Source of the DNA: Hungatella sp. UBA3048 | GTDB taxonomy: Bacteria; Bacillota; Clostridia; Lachnospirales; Lachnospiraceae | Assembly (NCBI GenBank): GCA_002367105.1 | Contig: DFCS01000046.1 | Span: forward strand, 1-60,710 | DNA: 60,710 nucleotides | Reading direction: 5' to 3' | Shown here: piece by piece, positions 53,670 through 60,710 of the stretch | How positions within the stretch are numbered: the first letter of the stretch is position 1 | Layout of the letters: each line of letters starts with the position of its first letter | Translations under genes and position numbers: made by a program | Notes under the pieces: model-generated | Seen by the model: the letters and a program-made list of their open reading frames with translations, nothing else | What the model was told of the DNA's origin: nothing | The model's database searches: none

Positions 53670-53670
53670 C

Positions 53671-53699
53671 TTGACAAATTCGAGGAATAAGTATATAAT
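53671..53699 (+). promoter_or_regulatory. Consensus promoter of NlpC/P60 gene 1
   Basis: TTGACA (53671-53676), 17-base spacer, TATAAT (53694-53699): both boxes match the sigma-A consensus completely. Confidence 0.9.
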
Positions 53700-53705
53700 T
53701 CGAAA

Positions 53706-53722
53706 TGTAACAATTATGTAAC
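53706..53722 (+). promoter_or_regulatory. WalR-type box, NlpC/P60 gene 1
   Basis: TGTAAC-AATTA-TGTAAC fits the WalR (YycF) recognition pattern of two TGTWAH half-sites five bases apart. It lies just after the -10 box, which would favour repression. Confidence 0.6.
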
Positions 53723-53777
53723 ATTTTAACAAAGTATTGCGGGAACGACAGAAAAACGTAAAAACAGGAGATTTAAT

Positions 53778-54470
53778 ATGAAGAATAAAATGTGGAAGGC
53801 GATGGGCCTTTTAGGGATTTTAGCAAGCTTAAGCTGGACTTCCCAGGTAGAGGCGAAAGCAGCAGAAATTGCTGTAGAAACCAGCACAACACTTTATGCG
53901 AAGATGGATATGCCTGTGTCTGTCAGAGAAGCTGCTGATATGTCGGGAACGGCTCTTTCCCAGGCAGGGGAAGGCCAGACTTATGAAGTGGTTGAATCCC
54001 CAGGGGATGGCTGGATTAAAATAAAAACTCCGGAAGGAGAAGGTTACATACAAAGCGGTGCTGCGACCCTGATCGAGAAGACTCAGGAAAAGGTGGACAA
54101 GTCTGTTATGCAGCGCCAGGAAATTGTAGATTATGCGCTTCAGTTTGTGGGCGGACGCTATGTCTATGGAGGAGTTAATCCCAAAACAGGAGTGGATTGT
54201 TCCGGGTTTACCAGCTATGTGTTAAGGAATGCGGCTGGTGTAAGCTTAAGCCATAGCTCAAAGTCTCAGGCAGGAGAAGGCCGCAGCGTCAGCTACGAGG
54301 ATGCCCGTGCAGGGGATCTGGTATTTTATGGAAAAAATGGATCCATTAACCATGTTGCCTTATATATGGGAGACGGCCGGGTAGTCCACGCTTCCACAGA
54401 AAAGACCGGAATTATCGTAACAAACGTCATGTATCGCAAACCTGTGAAATTTGTCAGGGTTTTAAACTAA
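53778..54470 (+). CDS. Secreted SH3 - NlpC/P60 endopeptidase 1
   Basis: A 230-residue exported wall hydrolase. A signal peptide (about 1-27) precedes a bacterial SH3 domain (about 38-98, MPVSVREAADMSG ... GWIKIKTPEGEGYIQ) and an NlpC/P60 domain with Cys141 (GVDCSGFTSYV), His192 (INHVALYMGDG) and His204. It would cut D-glutamyl-diamino acid bonds in peptidoglycan stem peptides. ACAGGAGA precedes the start. Consensus promoter and a WalR-like box suggest control with other wall hydrolases. A paralogue follows after 131 bases. Confidence 0.92.
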   Translation: MKNKMWKAMGLLGILASLSWTSQVEAKAAEIAVETSTTLYAKMDMPVSVREAADMSGTALSQAGEGQTYEVVESPGDGWIKIKTPEGEGYIQSGAATLIEKTQEKVDKSVMQRQEIVDYALQFVGGRYVYGGVNPKTGVDCSGFTSYVLRNAAGVSLSHSSKSQAGEGRSVSYEDARAGDLVFYGKNGSINHVALYMGDGRVVHASTEKTGIIVTNVMYRKPVKFVRVLN

Positions 54471-54504
54471 AATAATTTTAAATTCGTGCACTTTTAAATA
54501 ATAC

Positions 54505-54533
54505 TTGACGAAAAGATAAAATAATTGTATAAT
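54505..54533 (+). promoter_or_regulatory. Promoter of NlpC/P60 gene 2
   Basis: TTGACG (54505-54510), 17-base spacer, TATAAT (54528-54533). Confidence 0.88.
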
Positions 54534-54545
54534 AACCGTAATGAA

Positions 54546-54562
54546 TTTAATACTTATGTAAC
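54546..54562 (+). promoter_or_regulatory. WalR-like box, NlpC/P60 gene 2
   Basis: TTTAAT-ACTTA-TGTAAC: one perfect and one near half-site with the same 5-base gap as the box of gene 1, again just after the -10 box. Confidence 0.5.
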
Positions 54563-54601
54563 ATTTGAAAATCAAAAAGTAAAAATAGGAGCAATTTCCC
54601 G

Positions 54602-55339
54602 ATGATAAACAATGCATGGAAAACGTTAGGACTTATGGCTTTTTGCGGAGCAATGGTAATGGCAGTTCCTTCAGATGTAAGAGCAGATGAAATTTCCGGC
54701 CCAGGACTCAGTTATGGGAACTATATGGTGACCGTTGATGCAGATAATGTAACGATCAGCAAGGATGAAGCTGGTAAGGAAGCGCTTATGACCGCTTCCA
54801 AAGGATCTTCCTTTGAAGTTGTACAGGATATGGGCGACGGCTATATGAAGGTTAAGATCAATGATACATATGGCTATATGCCAGTAGACGGCAATGCAAC
54901 CGTATCTTCAACCGATGAGGAAACACTGGCTGCATTGGAAGTTAAGACTCAGACTCAGACAGAGACGGTTGTTAATTTCAGACAAGGCATTGTTAATTAC
55001 GCTCTTCAATTTGTAGGCGGACGTTATGCCTATGGCGGCAGCGATCCACGTACAGGAGTAGACTGCTCCGGATTTACCAGATATGTGATGCAGCATGCAG
55101 CAGGCCTTACTTTAAATCGTTCCTCAGGTGGACAGGCTTCCCAGGGAATAACAGTCGGCGCAGATCAGATGCGTCCGGGCGATTTGATTTTTTATGGAAG
55201 CGGATCATCCATAAACCACGTTGCCATGTATATCGGTAATGGACAAGTAGTACATTCATCAACTTATAGAACAGGTATTAAGACTTCTCCGTGGAATTAT
55301 CGGGCACCTGTAAAAATCGTCAACGTTCTTGGTGATTAA
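54602..55339 (+). CDS. Secreted SH3 - NlpC/P60 endopeptidase 2
   Basis: A 245-residue paralogue of the preceding protein. The signal peptide ends near residue 28 (VRADE), the SH3-like region spans about 40-100 (VTISKDEAGKEALMTASKG), and the NlpC/P60 domain has Cys155 (GVDCSGFTRYV), His206 (INHVAMYIGNG) and His218. The catalytic half is close to its neighbour (YALQFVGGRY shared), whereas the SH3 half has diverged, which suggests an old tandem duplication with different wall targeting. It has its own promoter, so the two are separate transcripts. AGGAGC precedes the start. Confidence 0.92.
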   Translation: MINNAWKTLGLMAFCGAMVMAVPSDVRADEISGPGLSYGNYMVTVDADNVTISKDEAGKEALMTASKGSSFEVVQDMGDGYMKVKINDTYGYMPVDGNATVSSTDEETLAALEVKTQTQTETVVNFRQGIVNYALQFVGGRYAYGGSDPRTGVDCSGFTRYVMQHAAGLTLNRSSGGQASQGITVGADQMRPGDLIFYGSGSSINHVAMYIGNGQVVHSSTYRTGIKTSPWNYRAPVKIVNVLGD

Positions 55340-55689
55340 TAAAATAGCGGATAACCGGATTTTGGAAGGGATATAAGACCCTCGGCATTTTATGCTGGGG
55401 GTCTTTTGATGCTTAAAATCAGGAAAAAGAGAAACAGCCGGAATAGGGGAGCTATTTCGGCTGTTTCTGAGGGGAGTATAAATAATTAATAAGGATGAGG
55501 GGAAAACCCCTCATTTTGATTATAATATAGCTGTGATGAAAATGCAAAGTATTTTTACAAAATATGGCTGTATTTTCGAATAATATATCATTTCCTCTTT
55601 AATTTTAAAATAAAAAAACAATTGTATAATATTTTATAAACCCGCCATACTAACGATGTAACGAAAAACGCCGACAGGAGGTATTTATT
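55340..55689. other. Intergenic stretch with three hairpins
   Basis: Three terminator-like stems follow each other: 55376-55407 (AGACCC/GGGTCT, then TTTT), 55432-55466 (AAACAGCCG/CGGCTGTTT) and 55495-55516 (ATGAGGGG/CCCCTCAT, then TTT). The rest is very AT-rich and should contain the promoter of the Asn-rich gene, with a TATAAT at 55625-55630 but no clear -35 box. Confidence 0.6.
55376..55407 (+). terminator. Terminator of NlpC/P60 gene 2
   Basis: AGACCC-TCGGCA pairs with TGCTGG-GGGTCT and is followed by TTTT. Confidence 0.8.
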
Positions 55690-55836
55690 ATGTCTAAGAA
55701 TAACTACAATGATATGGAGAACTCCAGGAACTCACAGAACAACAATCAGAACAATAATCAGAATAACAGCCGTAATTCCAGCAAAGACAGCAGCCGTGAT
55801 TCCAGCAAAGACAACAACCGTAACAGATTCAACTAA
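55690..55836 (+). CDS. Asn/Ser-rich small protein, 48 residues
   Basis: ATG 55690 has AGGAGG eight bases upstream. The 48-residue product begins MSKNNYNDMENSRN, consists mainly of Asn, Gln, Ser, Arg, Asp and Lys in short repeats (NNNQNNNQNN, SSKDSSRDSSKD) and ends NRNRFN. It is predicted to be unfolded and hydrophilic. Similar tiny Asn-rich proteins occur in spore-forming Clostridia and may be spore-associated, but I cannot name a family. A strong terminator follows at 55872-55911. Confidence 0.7.
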   Translation: MSKNNYNDMENSRNSQNNNQNNNQNNSRNSSKDSSRDSSKDNNRNRFN

Positions 55837-55871
55837 TAACGGAAGTTGATTTAATTGTTCTTGAGAAAAGG

Positions 55872-55911
55872 CGCGGGAAAGTGACAAAGAGGTCCTTTCC
55901 TGCGTTTTTTT
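55872..55911 (+). terminator. Terminator of the Asn-rich gene
   Basis: CGCGGGAAAG pairs with CTTTCCTGCG (one mismatch-like G-U) and is followed by seven Ts. Confidence 0.85.
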
Positions 55912-55993
55912 GTTGAAATCCTCCTGTTTCTATATGATTTTCGCAATCCTGAAAATATGGAATATATTATTACTAGAAAGGACAGGTGATAGT

Positions 55994-56302
55994 ATGTTCA
56001 AGACCATACCGATTTGGGAAATCGATCAATATATCGATTACTATCGTGATATTATGATTATAGATCTTCGCAGTCAATCGTCCTACAGGCAATCCCATAT
56101 TCGGGGAGCGGTAAATCTGCCATATGAAAATATGGATCGTTGGGTGAGCAGCTTGCCAAAGGATAAACTTTTGATTATTTATTGTTCCAGGGGCGGACAA
56201 AGCATGATAGTCTGCAGAAATTTGGAGCAGTCCGGATATAATGTAGTCAATATAGCCAATGGAATCACTTATTACAAAGGAAAATATATGGTTCGCGGAT
56301 AG
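55994..56302 (+). CDS. Rhodanese-like protein
   Basis: A 102-residue single rhodanese domain. IIDLRSQSSYRQSHIRGAVNLPY is the conserved first half and the active-site loop is IIYCSRGGQS with Cys64. It carries sulfur as a persulfide or acts as a phosphatase-like relay; the partner is not known. ATG 55994 is supported by AGGACAGGTGA; the longer frame from 55910 overlaps the preceding terminator. It precedes a phosphodiesterase gene but has no evident functional tie. Confidence 0.88.
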   Translation: MFKTIPIWEIDQYIDYYRDIMIIDLRSQSSYRQSHIRGAVNLPYENMDRWVSSLPKDKLLIIYCSRGGQSMIVCRNLEQSGYNVVNIANGITYYKGKYMVRG

Positions 56303-56374
56303 GTAAATTCATTGACAGAAATACCCCGCTAGCCTTAAAATATACCTATTAAATACAAAAGGAGAAAACAACCT

Positions 56375-56923
56375 ATGAAATATATGATTGCTTCCGACAT
56401 TCATGGTTCTGCCTATTTTTGCAGGAAGCTGTTAGATGTATATAAAACTTCCGGAGCCGGCAGGCTGATCCTGTTAGGAGATATTCTTTACCATGGCCCC
56501 AGAAATGACCTTCCAAGGGAATATGCCCCCAAAGAGGTGATATCCATGCTAAATGACTGTAAAGACCAGATCTATAGTGTAAGGGGAAATTGTGACACAG
56601 AAGTGGATCAGATGGTACTGGAATTTCCTATTCTTGGGGATTATGCCCTGCTTGCTGTCTCCGGCCTGACAATCTATGCCACCCATGGGCACATTTACAA
56701 TCAGGAAAATCTGCCTCCGGTACAAAAGGGAGATATCTTGCTTCATGGGCACACTCATATCCTGACAGCAGAGCGTTTTGGAGATATTACCATATTAAAT
56801 CCAGGCTCTGTGTCCATTCCAAAGGGCGGTAATCCTCCTACTTACGGTATGCTGGAGGATAAAATGTTCCGTGTCATGGATTTTGACGGGAATGTAATAA
56901 AAGAGATGAACTTAGGAGAATAA
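56375..56923 (+). CDS. yfcE: YfcE-like phosphodiesterase
   Basis: A 182-residue metallophosphoesterase. Metal motifs appear in order: IASDIHGS, LILLGDILYHGPRN, SVRGNCDTEVD, YATHGHIYN and LLHGHTHI, followed by ILNPGSVSIPKGG, which is characteristic of YfcE. It hydrolyses artificial phosphodiesters; its cell substrate is unknown. AAAGGAG precedes the start. The RNA methyltransferase gene begins one base after its stop, so the two are co-transcribed. The symbol reflects family only; a second relative lies at 60137. Confidence 0.9.
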   Translation: MKYMIASDIHGSAYFCRKLLDVYKTSGAGRLILLGDILYHGPRNDLPREYAPKEVISMLNDCKDQIYSVRGNCDTEVDQMVLEFPILGDYALLAVSGLTIYATHGHIYNQENLPPVQKGDILLHGHTHILTAERFGDITILNPGSVSIPKGGNPPTYGMLEDKMFRVMDFDGNVIKEMNLGE

Positions 56924-56924
56924 A

Positions 56925-58073
56925 GTGAAAAAAACATTTGAACTGATCGCACCCTGCCATTTCGGTATGGAAGCGGTTTTAAAAAGAGAGATCACGGATA
57001 TCGGTTATGAAATTGCATCAGTAGAAGACGGAAGGGTTACTTTTATTGGAGATGATGAGGCCATCTGTCGTGCGAATGTATTTCTTCGTACGGCAGAAAG
57101 AGTTTTGTTAAAAGTGGGAAGCTTTCATGCAGAATCCTTTGAAGAGCTTTTTCAGGGTACTAAGGCAATTTGCTGGGAAGAATTTATTCCTCAGGATGGG
57201 AAGTTCTGGGTTGCCAAAGCTTCCTCAATTAAAAGTAAATTATTCAGCCCCTCAGACATCCAGTCCATCATGAAGAAAGCCATGGTGGAACGGTTAAAAG
57301 GGGCTTATGGTGCGGAGTGGTTTCCAGAGACCGGAAGCAGCTATCCTCTGCGGGTATTCCTCCATAAGGATGAAGTGACCGTTGGCATCGATACCACGGG
57401 AGATTCACTCCACAAGAGAGGATACCGCACATTAACCAGCAAGGCTCCGATCACGGAAACCCTTGCTGCGGCCCTTATCATGCTGACTCCATGGAACAAG
57501 GACCGGATCCTTGTCGATCCTTTCTGCGGAAGCGGGACCTTTGTGATCGAAGCGGCCATGATGGCGGCCAACATGGCCCCGGGCATGAACCGTTCCTTCC
57601 TTGCCGAGGACTGGAAAAACCTGATTCCAAGAAAATGCTGGTATGAGACAATGGATGAGGCTAACGACCTATTGGATTTAAATGTCAAAGTGGATATACA
57701 GGGCTATGACATAGACGGTGAGATTGTAAAGGCGGCCAGAGCTAACGCAGAGTCAGCCGGAGTGGATCATATGATCCACTTTCAGCAAAGACCCTTAACT
57801 GCCTTAAGTCATCCAAAGAAGTACGGTTTTATTATTACGAATCCCCCTTATGGAGAACGAATTGAGGAAAAGAAGAATTTACCGGAGCTGTACCGGCAGA
57901 TTGGAGAACGGTATAAGGCTCTTGATGCCTGGTCCCTGTACATGATCACTGCTTACGAGGATGCTGAGAAATACATCGGCAGAAAGGCGGATAAAAACCG
58001 GAAAATTTATAATGGTATGATGAAAACCTATTTCTATCAGTTTATGGGGCCAAGGCCCCCAAGGCTTCGATGA
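56925..58073 (+). CDS. THUMP-domain RNA methyltransferase, RlmL/YpsC type
   Basis: A 382-residue class I methyltransferase. The N-terminus FELIAPCHFGMEAVLKREI and the following THUMP-like region (about 45-155) bind RNA. The catalytic domain has the SAM motif VDPFCGSGTFVIEAAMMAAN and the adenine/guanine-type motif ITNPPYGERI. It most likely methylates N2 of a guanine in 23S rRNA, as RlmL does. The start is a GTG at 56925, with TTAGGAG upstream. Confidence 0.9.
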   Translation: MKKTFELIAPCHFGMEAVLKREITDIGYEIASVEDGRVTFIGDDEAICRANVFLRTAERVLLKVGSFHAESFEELFQGTKAICWEEFIPQDGKFWVAKASSIKSKLFSPSDIQSIMKKAMVERLKGAYGAEWFPETGSSYPLRVFLHKDEVTVGIDTTGDSLHKRGYRTLTSKAPITETLAAALIMLTPWNKDRILVDPFCGSGTFVIEAAMMAANMAPGMNRSFLAEDWKNLIPRKCWYETMDEANDLLDLNVKVDIQGYDIDGEIVKAARANAESAGVDHMIHFQQRPLTALSHPKKYGFIITNPPYGERIEEKKNLPELYRQIGERYKALDAWSLYMITAYEDAEKYIGRKADKNRKIYNGMMKTYFYQFMGPRPPRLR

Positions 58074-58115
58074 GCCAAAGGCGAATCGAACTTTCTTAAA
58101 GAAAAGGAGATTCGG

Positions 58116-59498
58116 TTGAAGAAAAAAGGATGGTTTTTCCTATTTCTGATGATCATCTGTTTTTCAGCAGGATACCGGATTCCCAGTCCGGAAATCATTC
58201 CTGCAAATAAAGCAGACCAGGATTACTTCAAAGAGCCGAAAAGTGCACAGGCGGACAGCCGGGGGGTGTCATCGAAATCGGAAATAATAAATGAGCAGCT
58301 CCCGGCCTTTTATGATGGGAGAAAGGAAGGCCGGGTTCCTTCTGTGAAAAACCAGGGTTCCATTGGAACCTGTTGGGCTTTTGCCTCGCTGCAGGCTCTG
58401 GAAGCAGCCCTGCTTCCCGGAGAAGGCTATGAATTTTCGGAAGACCATATGTCTTTGAACAATGGGTTTTGCATTCCCCAGGAAGAGGGCGGGGAATATA
58501 CCATGTCCATGGCCTATTTGCTGTCTTGGAGAGGACCGGTATTGGAAGCAGACGACCCATACGGCGACGGCATCTCTCCCGATGGCTTAAAAGCGGTAAA
58601 GCATGTTCAGGAAATTCAGATCCTGCCAGATAAAGATTATGAAAAAATAAAACGGGCGGTTCTTATGTATGGCGGGGTTCAAAGTTCCCTTTATACTTCC
58701 CTTATAGAAGGGGACAGCCGGTCTGAGTCCTATAACGAGGAGGCCTACGCCTATTGCTACACTGGTACAGAGCCTCCGAACCATGATTCTGTGATCATCG
58801 GCTGGGATGATGCTTATCCGAAGGAGAACTTTCATGGGGAAGTTAAAGGAGATGGAGCATTTATCTGTATGAACAGCTGGGGAGATGGATTCGGAGACCA
58901 GGGATATTTTTATGTATCCTATTTTGATTCCAATATTGGAAGGAATAACATTGTTTATACGGTTGTGGAAGATACGGACAATTATGATCATATTTATCAG
59001 TCGGATCTACGCGGCTGGGTCGGCCAGTTGGGATATGGAGAAGATACCGTGTGGTTTTCTAATGTTTACGAGGCCGGAACCTCCCAGAGCCTTGAAGCGG
59101 CAGGCTTCTATGCAACAGGTCCCCACACTTCCTATGAGGTTTATGTGGTTCGTCATGCGGGGATAGAATCCGATATTCTGGAAGGTCAGGATTTTGACCG
59201 GAAAGTTCTTCTTTCCAGGGGAAGCTTTGACTATGGAGGATACTATACGGTTCCCCTTATGGGAAATCATCAGGAAGATTTAGAGCTTTCCCCAGGGGAA
59301 CGCTTTGCAGTTATCGTAAAGATTACTACGCCGGATGCAGTTCACCCTGCTGCCATTGAGTATGATGCTGGAGATGGACGTACTTTTGTCAATGTTGCAG
59401 ACGGAGAAGGCTATATCAGTGCTGATGGCGTGACATGGGAACGGGCTGAAGAGAAAAGGTGTAACCTGTGCTTAAAGGCATACACAAAAGACCGGTGA
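58116..59498 (+). CDS. Secreted papain-like (C1) cysteine protease with lectin-like tail
   Basis: A 460-residue exported protein starting with TTG 58116 (AAAGGAG upstream). A signal peptide (about 1-19) is followed by a short prosequence and a C1 peptidase domain with Gln80 and Cys86 (VKNQGSIGTCWAFAS), His223 (PPNHDSVIIGWDD) and Asn253 (CMNSWGDGFGDQGYF). A C-terminal beta-rich region of about 160 residues (VYEAGTSQSLEAAGFYATGP ... SYEVYV) resembles the lectin-like domain found on clostridial C1 proteases. It probably degrades external or surface proteins. No sortase signal is visible, so it is likely released or loosely bound. Confidence 0.88.
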   Translation: MKKKGWFFLFLMIICFSAGYRIPSPEIIPANKADQDYFKEPKSAQADSRGVSSKSEIINEQLPAFYDGRKEGRVPSVKNQGSIGTCWAFASLQALEAALLPGEGYEFSEDHMSLNNGFCIPQEEGGEYTMSMAYLLSWRGPVLEADDPYGDGISPDGLKAVKHVQEIQILPDKDYEKIKRAVLMYGGVQSSLYTSLIEGDSRSESYNEEAYAYCYTGTEPPNHDSVIIGWDDAYPKENFHGEVKGDGAFICMNSWGDGFGDQGYFYVSYFDSNIGRNNIVYTVVEDTDNYDHIYQSDLRGWVGQLGYGEDTVWFSNVYEAGTSQSLEAAGFYATGPHTSYEVYVVRHAGIESDILEGQDFDRKVLLSRGSFDYGGYYTVPLMGNHQEDLELSPGERFAVIVKITTPDAVHPAAIEYDAGDGRTFVNVADGEGYISADGVTWERAEEKRCNLCLKAYTKDR

Positions 59499-59522
59499 AA
59501 ACGTTTTATGGAGGACGAATAG

Positions 59523-60137
59523 ATGAACGATAATAAGATCGTATTTGCTACAGGAAATGAAGGCAAAATGCGGGAGATCAGGGAGATCCTAAAAGACTTG
59601 GGAATGGAGATCCTCTCCATGAAAGAGGCCGGTGCATGCCTTGATATTGTGGAAGATGGAGTTACTTTTGGGGAAAACGCGGAGATAAAGGCCAGGGCAG
59701 TGTGGAAAAGAACCGGAGGAATCGTGCTTGCAGATGATTCCGGCCTGGTTGTGGACTGCTTAAATGGAGAGCCTGGGATCCTTTCTGCCAGATATATGGG
59801 AGAGGACACTTCCTATGAGATCAAAAATCAGAATATCCTCGACAGAGCAGCCCATGCTAAGGGCGGAGAAAGAAGCGCCCGTTTTGTCTGCAATATCGCC
59901 GCAGTGCTGCCTGATGGAACGGTGCTCCATACGGAAGAATCCATGGAAGGGCTTTTGGCTGACCAGCCTGCCGGAAAGGAAGGCTTTGGCTATGATCCCA
60001 TCCTCTATATACCGGAATTCGGAGTAACCAGCGCCCAGCTTACCATGGAACAAAAGAATAAAATCAGCCACCGCGGAAAGGCTCTGGAGGCCATGAAAGG
60101 TCGGCTTAAAGAAACTTTTACAGGAGGGAGAGAATAA
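59523..60137 (+). CDS. rdgB: RdgB/HAM1 non-canonical purine NTP pyrophosphatase
   Basis: A 204-residue house-cleaning enzyme that hydrolyses ITP, dITP and XTP to monophosphates. It has IVFATGNEGKMREIREIL at the N-terminus, VTFGENAEIKARA, the metal-binding ADDSGLVVDCLNGEPGILSARY, and GFGYDPILYIPEFG with ISHRGKAL near the end, as in all HAM1 proteins. The next gene overlaps its stop (TAATG), an arrangement with YfcE-like proteins often seen in Firmicutes. GGAGGACG precedes the start. Confidence 0.95.
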   Translation: MNDNKIVFATGNEGKMREIREILKDLGMEILSMKEAGACLDIVEDGVTFGENAEIKARAVWKRTGGIVLADDSGLVVDCLNGEPGILSARYMGEDTSYEIKNQNILDRAAHAKGGERSARFVCNIAAVLPDGTVLHTEESMEGLLADQPAGKEGFGYDPILYIPEFGVTSAQLTMEQKNKISHRGKALEAMKGRLKETFTGGRE

Positions 60138-60628
60138 TGAAAATACTGATTGTCAGTGATACGCACCGCAAAGATGAGAGTTTACATAAGATCATTGCAG
60201 AAACCGAATCGCTGGACATGCTGATCCACCTGGGGGACTCAGAAGGCAGCGAAGACAAAATAGCGGGCTGGATTCCCGCAGGCTGTGAGCTTCAGATGGT
60301 TCTTGGCAACAATGATTTTTTCTCGGATCTGGACCGGGAGAGGGAAGTGGTAATAGGCAAGTACCGGGCTTTGCTGACCCATGGTCATTATTATAATGTA
60401 TCCCTTGGGGTTGAGCGCCTGGAGCAGGAAGCGGCGGATAGAGGAATTGATATTGCCATGTACGGTCATACCCACAGGCCTTTTTATGAGGTACATAACG
60501 GGATTACGATCTTAAACCCGGGCAGCCTTTCTTATCCCAGACAGGAAGGGAGAAAGCCCTCCTACATGATTATGGAGATCGATGCGCAGGGGGAGGCACA
60601 TTTTACCCTGAAATTTCTGGAGAAATAG
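60137..60628 (+). CDS. YfcE-like metallophosphoesterase
   Basis: A 163-residue phosphoesterase with ILIVSDTHRKDE, LIHLGDSEGSED, VLGNNDFFSD, LLTHGHYYNV and AMYGHTHRPFYE plus ILNPGSLSYPRQEGRKPSY. All metal ligands seem present. It is coupled to rdgB by a one-base overlap. Its substrate is unknown; position suggests a role in nucleotide clean-up, which is inference. It is only moderately like the YfcE protein at 56375. Confidence 0.9.
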   Translation: MKILIVSDTHRKDESLHKIIAETESLDMLIHLGDSEGSEDKIAGWIPAGCELQMVLGNNDFFSDLDREREVVIGKYRALLTHGHYYNVSLGVERLEQEAADRGIDIAMYGHTHRPFYEVHNGITILNPGSLSYPRQEGRKPSYMIMEIDAQGEAHFTLKFLEK

Positions 60629-60710
60629 ACGCCTGTTTAAATAATAAGCCGGGTTACTCCAGAAAGACAGGAGGAATGGCTCAGAATAGAATAAGGAGCT
60701 GCTGCAAAAA

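Noticed and set aside
60629..60710. Start of another gene (ATGGCTCAG near 60674) after GGAGG
   Set aside because: The ATG lies too close to the GGAGG, and GGAGCTGCTGCAAAAA at the edge looks like the first arm of a hairpin cut by the window end. Nothing can be decided.

Overview
The window comes from a spore-forming, anaerobic, low-to-mid GC Firmicute, most likely a Lachnospiraceae member of the Clostridium XIVa / Lacrimispora type. This is inferred from strong AGGAGG ribosome sites throughout, two iron-type alcohol dehydrogenases, class III fructose bisphosphatase, a collagen-like exosporium-type protein, LplB/YtcP-type sugar permeases without their own ATPase, and SOS and WalR motifs of the Gram-positive type. 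No rRNA, tRNA or CRISPR array was found.

Region 1 (1-12789) is accessory DNA. It holds a truncated DUF1349 gene, an MFS transporter, an AraC regulator broken by a frameshift, and then a piece of an integrative element: a leader peptide with an attenuator-like terminator, a sigma-like factor whose ribosome site is buried in a perfect 15-bp hairpin, a DinG/XPD-like helicase, a DUF6870-like protein and three tandem large serine recombinases ending at an 18-bp perfect hairpin. Conjugation genes are absent, so this is a remnant or one end of an element.

Region 2 (12785-19737) holds a one-polypeptide fusion of a complete Crp-type regulator with an AdaA-type Ada-zinc + AraC regulator, downstream of an iron alcohol dehydrogenase. 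Next come a TetR pseudogene fused head-on to a collagen-like gene that lacks a normal start, and a compact ACP / acyl-adenylating ligase / BtrH-like cysteine acyltransferase operon that may make or transfer an acyl group in an uncharacterised pathway.

Region 3 (19808-27973) is one biosynthetic run: leuB, ilvD, ilvB, serC, serA and a DUF1015 gene. Region 4 (27950-33813) is an agmatine deiminase pathway (carbamate kinase, putrescine carbamoyltransferase, antiporter, agmatine deiminase) divergent from a membrane-bound LuxR regulator of AguR type. It converts agmatine to putrescine with ATP gain.

Region 5 (33821-37344) has an M23 endopeptidase, a second iron alcohol dehydrogenase, a 98-residue unknown and a 22-codon gene with its own promoter and terminator. 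Region 6 (37472-46827) is an uronic-acid polysaccharide locus: membrane AraC regulator, solute-binding lipoprotein, two permeases, GH88 unsaturated glucuronyl hydrolase and a heparinase II/III-type lyase. It is followed by a 30-residue cysteine-rich microprotein gene.

Region 7 (47128-60628) is mostly housekeeping: an SOS-boxed DNA polymerase IV, an internally duplicated unknown protein, an SRAP protein, a flavin-reductase-like protein, fbp, DUF1700, two paralogous SH3-NlpC/P60 wall hydrolases with consensus promoters and WalR-like boxes, an Asn-rich small protein, rhodanese, two YfcE-like phosphoesterases, an RlmL/YpsC-type RNA methyltransferase, a secreted papain-like protease and an RdgB/HAM1 pyrophosphatase.
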